The notes under the pieces were generated by a model, which saw only the letters and a program-made list of their open reading frames with translations, had not been told where the DNA came from and searched no databases. Positions 1-10,000 of a stretch of 64,000 nt of DNA are shown piece by piece (the first letter of the stretch is position 1; the number at the start of each line of letters is the position of its first letter). Made by a program: the position numbers and the translations under genes. The stretch is from an uncultured Pelagimonas sp. (GTDB lineage: Bacteria > Pseudomonadota > Alphaproteobacteria > Rhodobacterales > Rhodobacteraceae): NCBI RefSeq assembly GCF_947498515.1, contig NZ_CANMKO010000014.1, positions 26,848-90,847 on the forward strand. The letters are read 5' to 3'.

Positions 1-118
1 TCATTGGCGTCTCTTGCAGCAAAGATTTGGGCAAGATGACGGCCATACGGGACAAACAAACCGTCGTCCGTTTCATCATGCAACTTTGGATTGGGAAGCA
101 AATTGAGCTAATGCTCTG

Positions 119-700
119 CTAACAGGCCCCGGGATCAGTGTATGAATACCCAACCTTCAGCATCACAGCCTCGGAATAACCCTTGGCAATACCCAGACTG
201 GCAAGCACCTCAACGGTGTAATCATTGACGCAAGCAGTTGCCTTTTGAGTCTTTGTTACGTGAGTTTTTCTTCCGGCATGCAAACTGACACCGCTGACTT
301 CGGTTCCGATCAAATTGGCTACTGCAGTACCAACCTCGCCCACAGCACTTAATCGACTACCAGTCATTTTCTCAAATCGAATAGTGCAGTTATAAAGCTG
401 TTCTTTAGGTGGTTCCTTGAATGACGTTGGTCCAAAAAACACTCTAAAGCGCTTATCTGACGACAGGCGTCTTTCATTGGAGCCAACAATTTCACTGAGC
501 TGCCAGTCACCAAAAGCGGATGAATCACCCTCTTTGATTGCATTTAAGCACAGTCCCGTGAGCATTCGTACGTCATAGCTAAGATCGGGCTCCTCCGCCC
601 AAACAGGACTTGAAAAAATCCAAACCCACAGAACCATCGGAAACGTGACAATTGTTTTCAACCGAACTCGTTTGGTTCGAAAGCGTCTCTTCAAAATCAT
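119..700 (-). CDS. Exported hypothetical protein
   Basis: I do not recognise the family. The reading frame is open further upstream, to 958, but I chose the ATG at 700 because it is preceded by an AGGAAG ribosome-binding site about 8 bases away and opens a good signal peptide: a positive start (KRRFRTKRVRLK), a hydrophobic stretch, then a likely cleavage after SSPVWA. The mature part is about 160 residues with several cysteines (TGLCLN, LYNCT, ATACVND) and ends in PGAC, so disulphides in the periplasm are possible. The upstream extension is low-complexity, basic and lacks protein-like character. It stands alone, and the nearest gene downstream on the same strand lies beyond the window. Confidence 0.55.
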   Translation of the reverse strand: MILKRRFRTKRVRLKTIVTFPMVLWVWIFSSPVWAEEPDLSYDVRMLTGLCLNAIKEGDSSAFGDWQLSEIVGSNERRLSSDKRFRVFFGPTSFKEPPKEQLYNCTIRFEKMTGSRLSAVGEVGTAVANLIGTEVSGVSLHAGRKTHVTKTQKATACVNDYTVEVLASLGIAKGYSEAVMLKVGYSYTDPGAC

Positions 701-1148
701 CAAACACTTCCTGTAGTTGTTTCTTAGTGTTTGCCCGCCAGGCTTCAGACTTACACGTCGCACTTCGCCTGGAGCGGGCTCTTGGCGCAGCTCTTTTTGG
801 TGATAGCACGTATTTGCCCCAAGTCGGAACCGGGCATTCATCAACGTGCGGCAAAGGCCAACTTGGCTCAGAGAAGCCTTGCGGCGGTGCGGCAACGCGT
901 GTGGGGTGAAATCACAAGCGTTGGCAGGGTGTCGGATGACCGGCATCAGCCCTTCCAAGTCATTCGTGTAGAGCGCAGCATTGACCTTGCTTTGATATCA
1001 AAGGGCGAATTGCCGACATTAGCTACAATTTGCGCCAAAGTCTGCTTTTCTTCGATCCAACCATTTTACGCTGATCTGAGCGTTTTTGCAGCAATCGGAG
1101 TGCATTGACGTCAGTTCAGAGGGACAGTGATGAGGCTCTTCTAGGTGT

Positions 1149-1186
1149 ATTTCTGCTTTGCCTCTGATTGATGGCAAAGCAGAAAT
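1149..1186 (-). terminator. 14-bp perfect hairpin downstream of the EthD-like gene
   Basis: A 14-base perfect stem with a 10-base loop lies 20 bases past the stop of the EthD-like gene. It lacks a long T run on the minus strand, so it may be an mRNA-stabilising 3' hairpin rather than a classical terminator. Confidence 0.5.
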
Positions 1187-1205
1187 GGCCAACGCCTTTT
1201 AGCGC

Positions 1206-1514
1206 TTAGCTAATGATTTCACCAATCAACATCTGCGGTGCGACGTTTGTGAAGTTTGGGATGTCTGCAAGCACAGGGCCTGCAACTTCAAGTGCGGCCT
1301 GCAGGTTTTCCATAGCTGCGAAGACCATGGTCGCAACGACATAGAAACCAGCCGGGACATCAGGGCCGCCTGCAATGCCTTTTGAAATGCTCGTGCTTTG
1401 GATGTGTGCCCCCATATGTTCGCCAACAAGCGGGATATGGGTGGCTGTGTAATAGTCGTGATCAAAAGTTGCATCGGTGCTGACGGGATAGAGAACTTGC
1501 AATGAAACGGACAT
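1206..1514 (-). CDS. EthD-family small protein
   Basis: This 102-residue protein has the look of an EthD/dimeric alpha-beta barrel protein: LYPVS near the N-terminus, then FDHDYYTATHIPLV at about residues 18-31, the conserved FDxxYYxxxHxPLV signature, and a C-terminal half ending in LIGEIIS. EthD proteins were named for a partner of an ethyl-tert-butyl ether monooxygenase, but most members have no proven reaction, so a specific role is not claimed. A good AAGGAAAT ribosome-binding site precedes the ATG. It is the last gene of a minus-strand group with the SRPBCC protein (97 bases upstream) and the HD/LuxR regulator, and is probably co-transcribed with them. Confidence 0.75.
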   Translation of the reverse strand: MSVSLQVLYPVSTDATFDHDYYTATHIPLVGEHMGAHIQSTSISKGIAGGPDVPAGFYVVATMVFAAMENLQAALEVAGPVLADIPNFTNVAPQMLIGEIIS

Positions 1515-1610
1515 AGAATTTCCTTTACGCAGTAGCAGAGAACGGCGTTTGTAGATGTGAGGGGAAGTATTGGTTCGGTATCATATCGTGGGCCCGAACC
1601 AACTCAGGTC

Positions 1611-2075
1611 TTAGTTGTCAAACTGTGCAGCTAAGGCCCCCAAGCCGCCGTCATAGAGGCCTTGGATCGCGCCCTCCATGTCAGGAACGTCGGATTTGAA
1701 GGTTCCTTCCCACGTTACAGTTGTGGGGTTTCCCGCAGAGACAGACAGCGTTGAAACGTAATTTGTGATCGGCAAAGGCGCTTCGATGATCTTGTAGGTG
1801 TAAGACATGTCGGCTTGCGAAGACACCAGTTGCTCCAAAACAGGTGCCCCGTCGCCCAGCGTCAGCTGGCGGTGGACTGCCCCGTCACGCGCCTCAAGAG
1901 AGCAGCTTACAATACCCGGATGCCAATCATCGATGTCGCAAAAATCACCAATAGTGTTCCACACTACGGCAGAGTCTGCGGCAACAGTTACAGAGCTTTT
2001 GATAACATAGTCATCTGCGAAAGCGGCGGCCGAGGATGCGATAAGAAGCGCAGCTGCGAGGCTGAGTTTGGTCAT
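1611..2075 (-). CDS. Exported SRPBCC (polyketide cyclase/MxaD-like) protein
   Basis: A protein of about 154 residues with an N-terminal signal peptide (TKLSLAAALLIASSAAAFA, cleavage before DDYV) followed by one START-like SRPBCC domain: the typical opening strand VIKSSVTVAADSAVVWNTIGDF, then the conserved WHPGI segment (FCDIDDWHPGIVSC) and a final strand pattern with VTWEGTF. Members bind hydrophobic ligands in a cavity, and the signal peptide puts this one in the periplasm. The start at 2075 fits the signal peptide and an AAAGGGA ribosome-binding site; the longer frame (to 2129) adds only polar residues. It lies between the HD/LuxR regulator and the EthD-like gene on the same strand, suggesting one transcript. 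Ligand unknown. Confidence 0.75.
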   Translation of the reverse strand: MTKLSLAAALLIASSAAAFADDYVIKSSVTVAADSAVVWNTIGDFCDIDDWHPGIVSCSLEARDGAVHRQLTLGDGAPVLEQLVSSQADMSYTYKIIEAPLPITNYVSTLSVSAGNPTTVTWEGTFKSDVPDMEGAIQGLYDGGLGALAAQFDN

Positions 2076-2223
2076 GTCTGAAGTGTCCCTTTGGGTGCTG
2101 TCGGTTGATCCGATTGCTTGTGTAACCACCTAGCCATACCAACGACTGTGCCGCCATAGGGAGGTGTCCCTATAAAGGCGAGAAAGCCAGAGCATTGACC
2201 GAAAAACGAGCCGCGCATTGCCG

Positions 2224-3795
2224 TTAGCGATTGAGCCACTTGCGCTTGATGACGTCCCAGGCTAGCTCTTTTTCATCACTTCCCAAACCATGCTCGATCG
2301 CCAGTATCGCAATTGCGGCACGGCCCCGGACACCTGTTTTCGTGTAAATCGATTGCACATGGTGGTCCGTGGTTTTGGCCGAAATACCCAGACGCGCGGC
2401 AATTTGGGGTGTTGTCTCTGAGCGCGCCAAGCAGGCAATCACCTGTGCCTCTCGACGAGACAAGCCAAAAGGCAAAGCCTTGCGCGCAGTCTTGGCTGGT
2501 GATCCGGCGGCTTGCAAAACAGCGGCCACTGCGTTCGGCATCAAAGCACCGGATTTGCTTTGTTCCGTCAGGTGGTCAGTCGCCTCTTTGGCACTCATCG
2601 CAGGGTGCCCAGGGCGGTCAAACACCAATTCGTCATACAGATTGGCCGCGGCCAGAACATTTTCACGCATTCCTTTTTGTTCCATGTGGCGATGGTACCC
2701 AGAACCGTCAAAACGCTCTTCAGCAGAGCTTGGCAACATGCCAAAGGTGCGAAAGGGATCGCCATGGGACAAGATATATTCGGTCTGAAACGAGTGGCTT
2801 TCAAACTCAAGCCGTTCTGCATGCGACAGATCTGCGGCTTTGTTCAGCAACCGATTGTCGATCGCACATTTTCCAATGTCATGCAGCAAAGCAGAGTGGC
2901 GCAACTCCATCAATGGCTGTTCAGCAATGCCCACGATTTGACCGGCGCGCCCAGACAAGGCCGACACGCGGCGGCTATGCCCGCCCATCCATTCTGATTT
3001 TTGGTCCACAAGATCAGCCCCGATCAAAGACAGGGCCTCGCAATGTTCAATGCCAAAAAAAATAGGGCTTCCCGGTTCCGCGGCCACAAACACATCAAAC
3101 TCAGAGCCGTCCTCCAAGGGTGCAAAAATCACATCCCAGTTTGCCAAAAGATGCGCACACATTTGCGGATCCAAATCGCGCCCCGCCCGGTTAGCAATTT
3201 CGTCTTTTGCGGCTTGCACGCCTCTGAGCCGACAATACAGGGCCGCGACATGACCGATGCTAACGGCTCGAACCGGGGCAGGAATATCTTCGGTGCCGAC
3301 CTTGCCAAGCCCGCCGTCCCAGCGCGCGTACAAATACGGCATGCATTGTAGCACATTGGCTGGCACAGGCAGTCGGGCCGCAAAGGTTCTGGATTGTTCA
3401 CAGTGGATTTCGACAATGCCTTTGATGGCATCGTGATGCTCTAGGATGGTGCCAAAAGCTGCGTCACGCGCATCAGGGGCGGCATCCAATGCAACGCCGG
3501 CTTTTAGAGCAGCCTCCAATGCCGACAGATCAAGCCAATCACACAGCAAAAACGCAAGACTGAACCTGCGGTCATCCCCCAAAGCCATGCTACCCGCTTC
3601 GGGTCCACTTGAGGTGCACCCCAAAAATCGAAACAAAGATGTATAGTATGTTGCCTTGCAGGTCTTTTCGTCGAGCCCATATGACCGCGCCAACCCCGTG
3701 GCGATCACCGAGCCCGTCAGGCACGCGCCCCTTGGGCGCCCCGTCGCGCAGTCGCCCGCAATTGCCAATGTCCCGATCGCTTCTGATAAACGCAT
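2224..3795 (-). CDS. HD-domain phosphohydrolase fused to LuxR-type HTH
   Basis: A 523-residue cytoplasmic regulator. The first 200 residues form a degenerate HD-like half (ATGLARSYGLDEKT, LFRFLGCTS). A GAF-like middle follows, then an HD-GYP-type domain around residues 265-400 with the metal-binding HD pair in LLHDIGK and an HSFQTEYIL helix. The place where GYP is expected reads DGSGYHRH, so the proline is lost. The last 70 residues are a LuxR/FixJ helix-turn-helix (LSRREAQVIACLA, then PQIAARLGISAKTTDHHVQSIY). HD-GYP domains hydrolyse cyclic di-GMP; whether this one does is uncertain given the altered motif. The architecture suggests a ligand- or nucleotide-responsive transcription factor. 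It heads the minus-strand group with the SRPBCC and EthD-like genes and may control them. Confidence 0.8.
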   Translation of the reverse strand: MRLSEAIGTLAIAGDCATGRPRGACLTGSVIATGLARSYGLDEKTCKATYYTSLFRFLGCTSSGPEAGSMALGDDRRFSLAFLLCDWLDLSALEAALKAGVALDAAPDARDAAFGTILEHHDAIKGIVEIHCEQSRTFAARLPVPANVLQCMPYLYARWDGGLGKVGTEDIPAPVRAVSIGHVAALYCRLRGVQAAKDEIANRAGRDLDPQMCAHLLANWDVIFAPLEDGSEFDVFVAAEPGSPIFFGIEHCEALSLIGADLVDQKSEWMGGHSRRVSALSGRAGQIVGIAEQPLMELRHSALLHDIGKCAIDNRLLNKAADLSHAERLEFESHSFQTEYILSHGDPFRTFGMLPSSAEERFDGSGYHRHMEQKGMRENVLAAANLYDELVFDRPGHPAMSAKEATDHLTEQSKSGALMPNAVAAVLQAAGSPAKTARKALPFGLSRREAQVIACLARSETTPQIAARLGISAKTTDHHVQSIYTKTGVRGRAAIAILAIEHGLGSDEKELAWDVIKRKWLNR

Positions 3796-4769
3796 ATGTA
3801 TTCCCGTTTTAGTCCAATGGATGCAAAACTGGGAGCCATTCCAAATGATGCGTCTTAAACAAGACAGTTTTTGCTCTGTGCTATTTTAAGGCTAGGCCCA
3901 TCAATGAGGAGCATTGCAACTTTAATCTCCCCTTTCGGAACCTTTGTGGCAGATTGCGGTATTTTTGACCTCAACGAGACCGCCGCGCATTTTTGACAAC
4001 GTCCGCTTTGGAAGGGACACACGGCGAACGGCGGCTGTGGGCCGACACCGGAACTTCAGGCAAACAGAACCTCAAGTAGTTTCGATGCTGACCTGCTGCT
4101 GCGGTACCGCAAGTCGGGTTTGAGCCCAATTTGCAAAATGCTGCGCAGCGCGTGAGCGGCGGTTGTGCGTAATAGCGACCTTTGCAAAGTCCTGCAGGCC
4201 ACCTTGATGGGGCGAACGGCCCAAGGACAAAGCCGCTTTCGCGGCAATGGCGCTTGGTCTGATCGGATCAGCATATGCTTGGTGTACTACAAGGCCGAGT
4301 GCCCATACTCGATCCACGGCATTTTGCCCCCTGATGAGGCCTATGCCTTCAAAACAGAACCAATGAGATTAGCAGCCTCAATGAAAACCTGATCCATCTT
4401 TACAAGACTGAAAACTGGTCGAAAATCTAGGACCACCTCTTAGACAAACGAAATTGGGCCTCCCAAAGGCGGCCCTGAGATCCGGTGTCCACTTAGAGTA
4501 TCTCGCTCGCGGGTTGACCTTTATAAAGGCGGGGAAGCGCTGTCTCAATCGGTCCGTGGCATCATTCCGCAATCTATCGTTGCTGTTTTTCTAGTGCCAG
4601 GTGAACTGACGCGGTGGATGCCTCCACCCGACGGCATCGAATGTGCCAAAGTGATTTTATTTGAACCAAAAAGAGGGAGGCATCCATGTAAGTGGAATCG
4701 GCACAAGAACATTGATCTTCCCCTCCAGAACCATGGAACGGCTTGCATCTTTGCGCATCATTCCAATTC
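3796..4769. other. Gene-poor, decayed intergenic stretch
   Basis: No supported gene. Short open frames exist on both strands but have no recognisable domain and no convincing ribosome-binding site. An inverted repeat (TGGATGCCTCC near 4615 and its complement near 4677) is visible. The stretch is most likely eroded coding or insertion-sequence DNA. Confidence 0.5.
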
Positions 4770-5458
4770 CTAAATAAATCTTTCAAATCCCTCCAGCGGT
4801 TCATTTTGCCCTGGATAACCAACGGAGGTATTTCGCAATTCTGTATCACCAACATTGATTGTTGTGGGATGTTGCATGTGTCCAAATAGCCAACGTCGAG
4901 GTTTGAATGTCATGATGATTTCCTCCAAATCTGAGGCATAACATGGGCCGTATGCAGGCTCTGCGCTTTAGGCCCTTTGATGCGGCGCGTTATGGGAGAT
5001 CAGGGTTGTTTCGCCGTCAAACGGTTCCGAAAGGCGCTCTAAAAGCCAACTTCGATGCTCAACATGAATGGCTGCCGTTTGCGCGGGCGTTAGGCGGTGA
5101 AAAATGTTCCGCGCCACTTTGATGTAGTGATAGACGCTCATCACGCAGCTGGCCGTCCGCATATTCACCGCGCGATCACCATATACTTCAAAATCCGTCC
5201 AGAGCGTCGCACACAGAATGCGACATTTTCCTGAGATCAATTCGCTCTTCTGTAAGAAGGAAACCCCATGTTTTCGGCGATTTCCGCAAGCCATGGAATG
5301 CATCGGTTCCATTGTTTCTGGGCTTTATTTGGGAGATCACCTGCAACAATTCAGTGCGTGATTGCGTCAAACGCTGCATCAGGCACCCGAGAAAATGGAT
5401 TCAGTCCTCGGTTCAGGTGCATTTCCAAATGGAGATCGGCGAGGAGGATGCATTTCAT
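4770..5458 (-). pseudogene. Decayed metallophosphoesterase
   Basis: Translating the minus strand from the ATG at 5458 gives a calcineurin-like phosphoesterase opening (MKCILLADLHLE), then DAAFDAITH, a TGA stop, IVAGD, and IPWLAEIAENMGFP. A frameshift near 5250-5300 moves the homology to another frame: LCATLWTDFEVYGDRAVNMR, HRSWLLERLSEPFDGETT, ISHNAPH, a TAA stop at 4968, then YASDLEE and WLFGHMQ. Intact family members have the metal ligand motif GHTH where GHMQ is seen. Two in-frame stops, one frameshift and a lost ligand make this a clear pseudogene. The family is a cytosolic single-domain phosphoesterase of broad or unknown substrate. The fragment after 4913 looks like a small gene with a strong GGAGG site but is only the C-terminus of this one. 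Confidence 0.8.
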
Positions 5459-5854
5459 CTGCTTGCACCAGTCATTGGGTGATTTCTTGCCTGATCCGGG
5501 GTATTGCATCCAAGACGGCTGAAGAGAATTATTTTGTATTCAAGCGAGGTCATCAGATGTCCTAAACACAATTTCCCTATCACCGTGAGCCAGTGCTGCA
5601 AAGAAGATCAATAAGAAGAATTACGCCCGACATTGAATTCTGAGGGTGTCGAAATTTCCGACACGTTTGTCGCAAGTCGGACTGTTGTTTGATCGCTACA
5701 CAGACTGCGGGAGCCTTCAAAGCTAGCAAGCGGCATCAGTCTATAATTTCCCCGAAGAAGACGATGTGCGAAGCGAACGTGCCTTGTAAGTACTCATTGC
5801 TAGATAACGGCGAAGCATTCACAATTAGTGGTGCATAATTGGGAAAATCACAAA
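5459..5854. other. Intergenic region upstream of the nuclease/ATPase pair
   Basis: About 400 bases with no supported gene. A short inverted pair around 5648-5665 (GTGTCGAAATTTCCGACAC) forms a perfect 8-base stem with a 3-base loop. The promoter of the downstream two-gene unit should lie here, but no clear -35/-10 pair could be fixed by eye. Confidence 0.4.
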
Positions 5855-7033
5855 ATGCGGTTCATCGTTTCAGCTGATACACATCTGGGCTCCCCGATCC
5901 GTTCGGTTGCACTACGTAACCCAGAATTGGGAGAACGGTTGAAGCAAGCCAGCTTTGACACGTTTCGGCGTATCGTGGATATGGCGATTTTAGAGGCCGC
6001 AGACGCTTTAGTCTTGGCTGGCGATATCTTTGACAGCGATTTTCCCGATCTAAAATCAAGGGCGTTCTTGATTACCCAGTTAACGCGTGCTGGCACCGCT
6101 GGCATTCCCACGATTCTTATTCGCGGCAACCATGACGCACTGTTGGATCACACGGCTCACGGAAGCCTTGGCCCCGATATTCACTTGCTGCACAAGGGAA
6201 ACCCAACTGTCGAAATCGGGAACGTCATGTTCCACGGGCTATCATTCGACAAAAGCCATTTGGCAAAGAGCCTTTTACCAGATTACCCGGAGCCTGTCAT
6301 AGGGCGGACAAATGTCGGTTTAATGCATACATCATTGGGAGGCTCACCGGGTCACGATCCTTACGCGCCGTGCTCTGAACAAGACCTTTTGGCGTATGGC
6401 TACGATCTTTGGTGCCTTGGGCATATCCACATGCCTTTTGAACGCAGGTCGGGTTCCACGCTGGCCGTCATGCCCGGCATCCCTCAGCCTCGCCATTACG
6501 GAGAACGTTCCGGTGGTAGTGTAGCAGCGGTGACTGTTGGCGATGGTATTCCACAATTGGAGCGCCGAGACGTAGGGCATCTTAGATTTATGGAAGCCAA
6601 ACTGGATCTCACAGAACTTGGCGACCAGTCAGAAGTCTTGTGCAAAATTGATGCGGCATTGAAGGCCGCCCAAGATCCATTGCGCATCACGGCTGTCCGA
6701 CTGCAGGTAACAACTGCACGCCATACGGATGATGATTTGCAGGCTCTGGCGACCGAGTTATTGGAGAGCATAGACGATGTCTTCCTCGACAAAGTTAAGG
6801 TATTGCCTCCCAAAAATCTAACCGATGACAAGGTAAATGACTTAGCAAGGCTCATGCGTGCCGAGGTGCAAGAGGACGGGTTCCGCCAAGCTTGCGCTGA
6901 GATGCTTGATGATATGCGCAACGCTCTACCTCCAAATATTCGGGATGCATTGCCTGAAGATGAGATCACTGAACTGCTCGAAGAGGCGATAGACGAAGTG
7001 TCTTTATCCTTGCATGGAGTAGACACGCAATGA
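5855..7033 (+). CDS. SbcD/YhaO-like DNA repair metallophosphoesterase
   Basis: A 392-residue calcineurin-type nuclease of the SbcD/Mre11/YhaO group. Metal-binding motifs appear in order: SADTHLGSP (residues 4-12), LAGDIFD (about 56), IRGNHD (about 90), LMHTSLG (about 158) and LGHIHMPF (about 193). These proteins cut DNA ends or hairpins together with an SMC-like ATPase. The C-terminal 180 residues are a capping region. The start at 5855 (MRFIVSAD) begins exactly at the conserved strand; an ATG 27 bases upstream adds only nine non-conserved residues. The stop overlaps the start of the ATPase gene by four bases (ATGA), so the two are translationally coupled and almost surely form one complex. 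Confidence 0.88.
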   Translation: MRFIVSADTHLGSPIRSVALRNPELGERLKQASFDTFRRIVDMAILEAADALVLAGDIFDSDFPDLKSRAFLITQLTRAGTAGIPTILIRGNHDALLDHTAHGSLGPDIHLLHKGNPTVEIGNVMFHGLSFDKSHLAKSLLPDYPEPVIGRTNVGLMHTSLGGSPGHDPYAPCSEQDLLAYGYDLWCLGHIHMPFERRSGSTLAVMPGIPQPRHYGERSGGSVAAVTVGDGIPQLERRDVGHLRFMEAKLDLTELGDQSEVLCKIDAALKAAQDPLRITAVRLQVTTARHTDDDLQALATELLESIDDVFLDKVKVLPPKNLTDDKVNDLARLMRAEVQEDGFRQACAEMLDDMRNALPPNIRDALPEDEITELLEEAIDEVSLSLHGVDTQ

Positions 7034-10000
7034 GGCTGAACAGGCTTGATCTGACGCGTTACGGGCGCTTCAAAGATGCGCAGATAACATTGCCGATTCC
7101 GCGGGCCGACGCAAGCGACGTGACGGTAATTTACGGCCCCAATGAGGCCGGAAAATCAACCGCATTCACCGCCTATCTTGAGCTACTGTTTGGCATGAAA
7201 GCCCGGGACCATCCGTATGATTTTCAGTTTAAGCGAAGCGATCTTCTTGTCGGGGCTGAACTTACTATTCCGAACCGGGGCACGATGACCCTTCAGCGCA
7301 ACAGTAAGAGAAACCAATCACTGCTGGATCAACAAGGGCGCCCAATCGAGGAAACAGTATTATCTGCGGCACTGCATGGACTGAGCCGCGACGATTATAT
7401 CGAACGGTTCTCTCTCAATGACGTTGGGCTACGTGAAGGCGGCGTTCGTATCGCGAATGCGCAAGGCGATCTGGGTCAGCTGCTGCATGCGGGAGTATCG
7501 GGATTGACGACTATTGCCACCACACTTGAACAGATGACCGCACATGCGGACAGGTTTCACAAAAAGGGTGGTCGTGGAACAGAACTAAAAGTTGCAAAAG
7601 ACCGACTTGCCAAAATCAACCAAGAACTTCGCGCATCCCGCCTTACACCAGAGCGAGAACGCACACTAGCGGCGGCCAAAGACGATACTGAGAAAGAGTT
7701 TGAAATAGCCGATAAAAGTCTGGAAGGCGCAAGGCTACGCCAGAACGCGCTTGCAGCAGCACAGACTTGGCACGATCAGACGGACACTATCGGCCAAGTC
7801 GACTCAAAACTCGCTGAATTTCCCGATGGTCCTGAGTTACCTAAAGGTGCCGAGGCCGCGGTTGCCAGTCTTGTAATAACGATATCTGACAAGTCTTTGC
7901 GCGCTTCGGACGCGAAGGACGCCCTCGAAGCTCTAAGAAAGATCATCAGTGACAATCCAGAAGATCCTTTGGCGACCGCATTGAGGCACGAACTTAGGCA
8001 ACTCGACCAGCTTACTTTCGATAACGCCCCGCTGTTGGCACGCGCAACGACTGCAGCGTCCGACTTGGATAGACGGATCGCAGACCGTGAGGCACTGGGG
8101 GCGAAAATCAATGAGGCCGTAGTTGCGCTCGATATGGCAGAGGTGCCCGTAGAAACCCTCGTACTGACATCTGACGAGATCGACGACTTGGCCAAGGCCG
8201 CACAGTCCGTCGTTAACTTGGAAAGGGACGTGATTGCGGCGGCAGCGGCAGCTACCCGGGCGCGAGACCAACTCGATGAGGCCCCGCCCGAACCACAGGA
8301 CCTGTCCCAACTTCAAACTGCGTGGGACAAGTGGAGCGCCGTGGCGGATATCACATTAGCAAAGAACGCGGTGGCAACTGAGACGGCACAATTGGCGACC
8401 GCAGTTGCAGGTTTGCCCGCATCTTGGGCGGACTTGGTAGCAGTGGGTCTGCCGGCCCGGGAAACCTTACTCGATCTTGCCGGGGCTCTCGCGACAGCTT
8501 CCGCCGATCTGGGCTCCAGCGAAGCCGAGCTTGAAACCCAAGAAATCGCCTATGAATTAGCGCAGGCAAATCGACAAACATACGAGGCAACGCCAGCCAC
8601 TATAGATGCGATTGCGATAGCAGAAACGCGGCGCAAGCGCGATGCAATCTGGGTGGAACACCGCAGCACCTTGTCGGCCGAATCCGCGATTGAATTTGAG
8701 GGTGCAATGCACGTTGATGACGACGCTCAAGCCAGCTTTGCAGCGGGTCAAGATGCGCGTGGGCAACTTATCACGGCACGCCGCGAAGAGGCTGCTGCCA
8801 GAGTTCTGCGTGACAAGGCACAAGAGCGCTTAAATCGCGCCACCGAAAAGTTTGGTGAACTAAAGAGACAAGCCGCTGCAAGCGCTTCAGCACTTGGCCA
8901 TGCACCTGAAACCAATCCTGCGGCATTTACAGATCGGCGCACGACACTTCTGCAAGCCGCTGCAATTGAAGCAAAAATAAAGAATGCCCAAGCAGATTTG
9001 GATATTCAGAGCGCCCGCCGTTCCGCCGCCTTGCAGGAAATGAAGAAAGCAGCAAATGCGGTGGGAATTGACTGCGCTGACAACGATCTACCATCCGGTG
9101 TTCAAGCTGCATTGACGCTTCAAAACAGCGTGCGCCAGGCGTGGAACCGTTGGAAAGAAGCAAAAGAGGTTAGTGCAGACTTGGAGCAAGAGGCGACAGA
9201 TGCAACAACCGACAAGGCAGCCGCGCAGAAAACTCTACAGAGCCTGATCAATACGCTACCTTTGGCCGGGCGCACAGCTGGCGAAATCATTGCCGCCTTG
9301 CCAAACCTGCGACGTCTGAGCCAGCTACACGCAGAGCAGGCAAAACTGATTTTGCGGATCGAGACTCTTGAAAACGCCATCGCACAGCTCGACGCAACCG
9401 CTTTGCGGATCATGGCTGTGACTGATGCAGTGAACGATCCTAAAGTAACGTCACTGGAAGTGATAGAACAGGCCCGCATGCGGGTCACAGCAGAAGAGCG
9501 TGCAACAGAGAAAAGAACCGCGGCACAGGCCGAAAAGGCGAAAGAAGAAACGGCACGCAAACAGGCGGTAACCGCGATTGCCGATGCCCGTATGGAGCTT
9601 GCGGAGTGGTTCACAGATCAAGGCGCAGAAGACCTGGAACCTACCCAGCGTGTGGCCGTCCTTTCAGAACGCGACAGCCTGCGCGACACACGCAAAGCTC
9701 AAGATGAGTTGCGGACTTCTGCACGCGTTGGCGTAAACGAGGATCTGTTTGTAGAAGAGCTAGCAAAGCTTCCAGACGCCAGTCGTGCCGCCGCAGTGGA
9801 ACAGCTTCTGAAAGACGCCCAGCAGGACCGTGACCAAGCGTTTGCTGCGCATCGTGAGGCCGTGCGTCTTTACAAGGTGGCTTTTGATGCTGACAATCAA
9901 AGTAACCTCACAACTGAGCAAGCGACCATCCTCGAAGAAATCCGTAGAGGTGTGAGAAAAACCGCCGTTGCGCGGCTCGGAGTATTGGCAGCAAAAGGCG

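Noticed and set aside
701..958. N-terminal extension of the first hypothetical protein.
   Set aside because: The signal peptide and ribosome-binding site support the start at 700; the extension is basic and low in protein-like character.
960..1110. Plus-strand frame 731-1108 as a gene, with similarity to 35813-35960.
   Set aside because: The shared stretch is too short and degenerate to support a gene or a defined repeat family by eye.
4770..4913. A 47-codon gene with a strong GGAGG site.
   Set aside because: The translation continues the metallophosphoesterase pseudogene (WLFGH) in the same frame, so the site is coincidental.
6496..7026. A 176-codon minus-strand frame opposite the SbcD-like gene, Ser-rich.
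   Set aside because: Composition follows from the antisense of Glu/Asp/Ala codons; no start signal.
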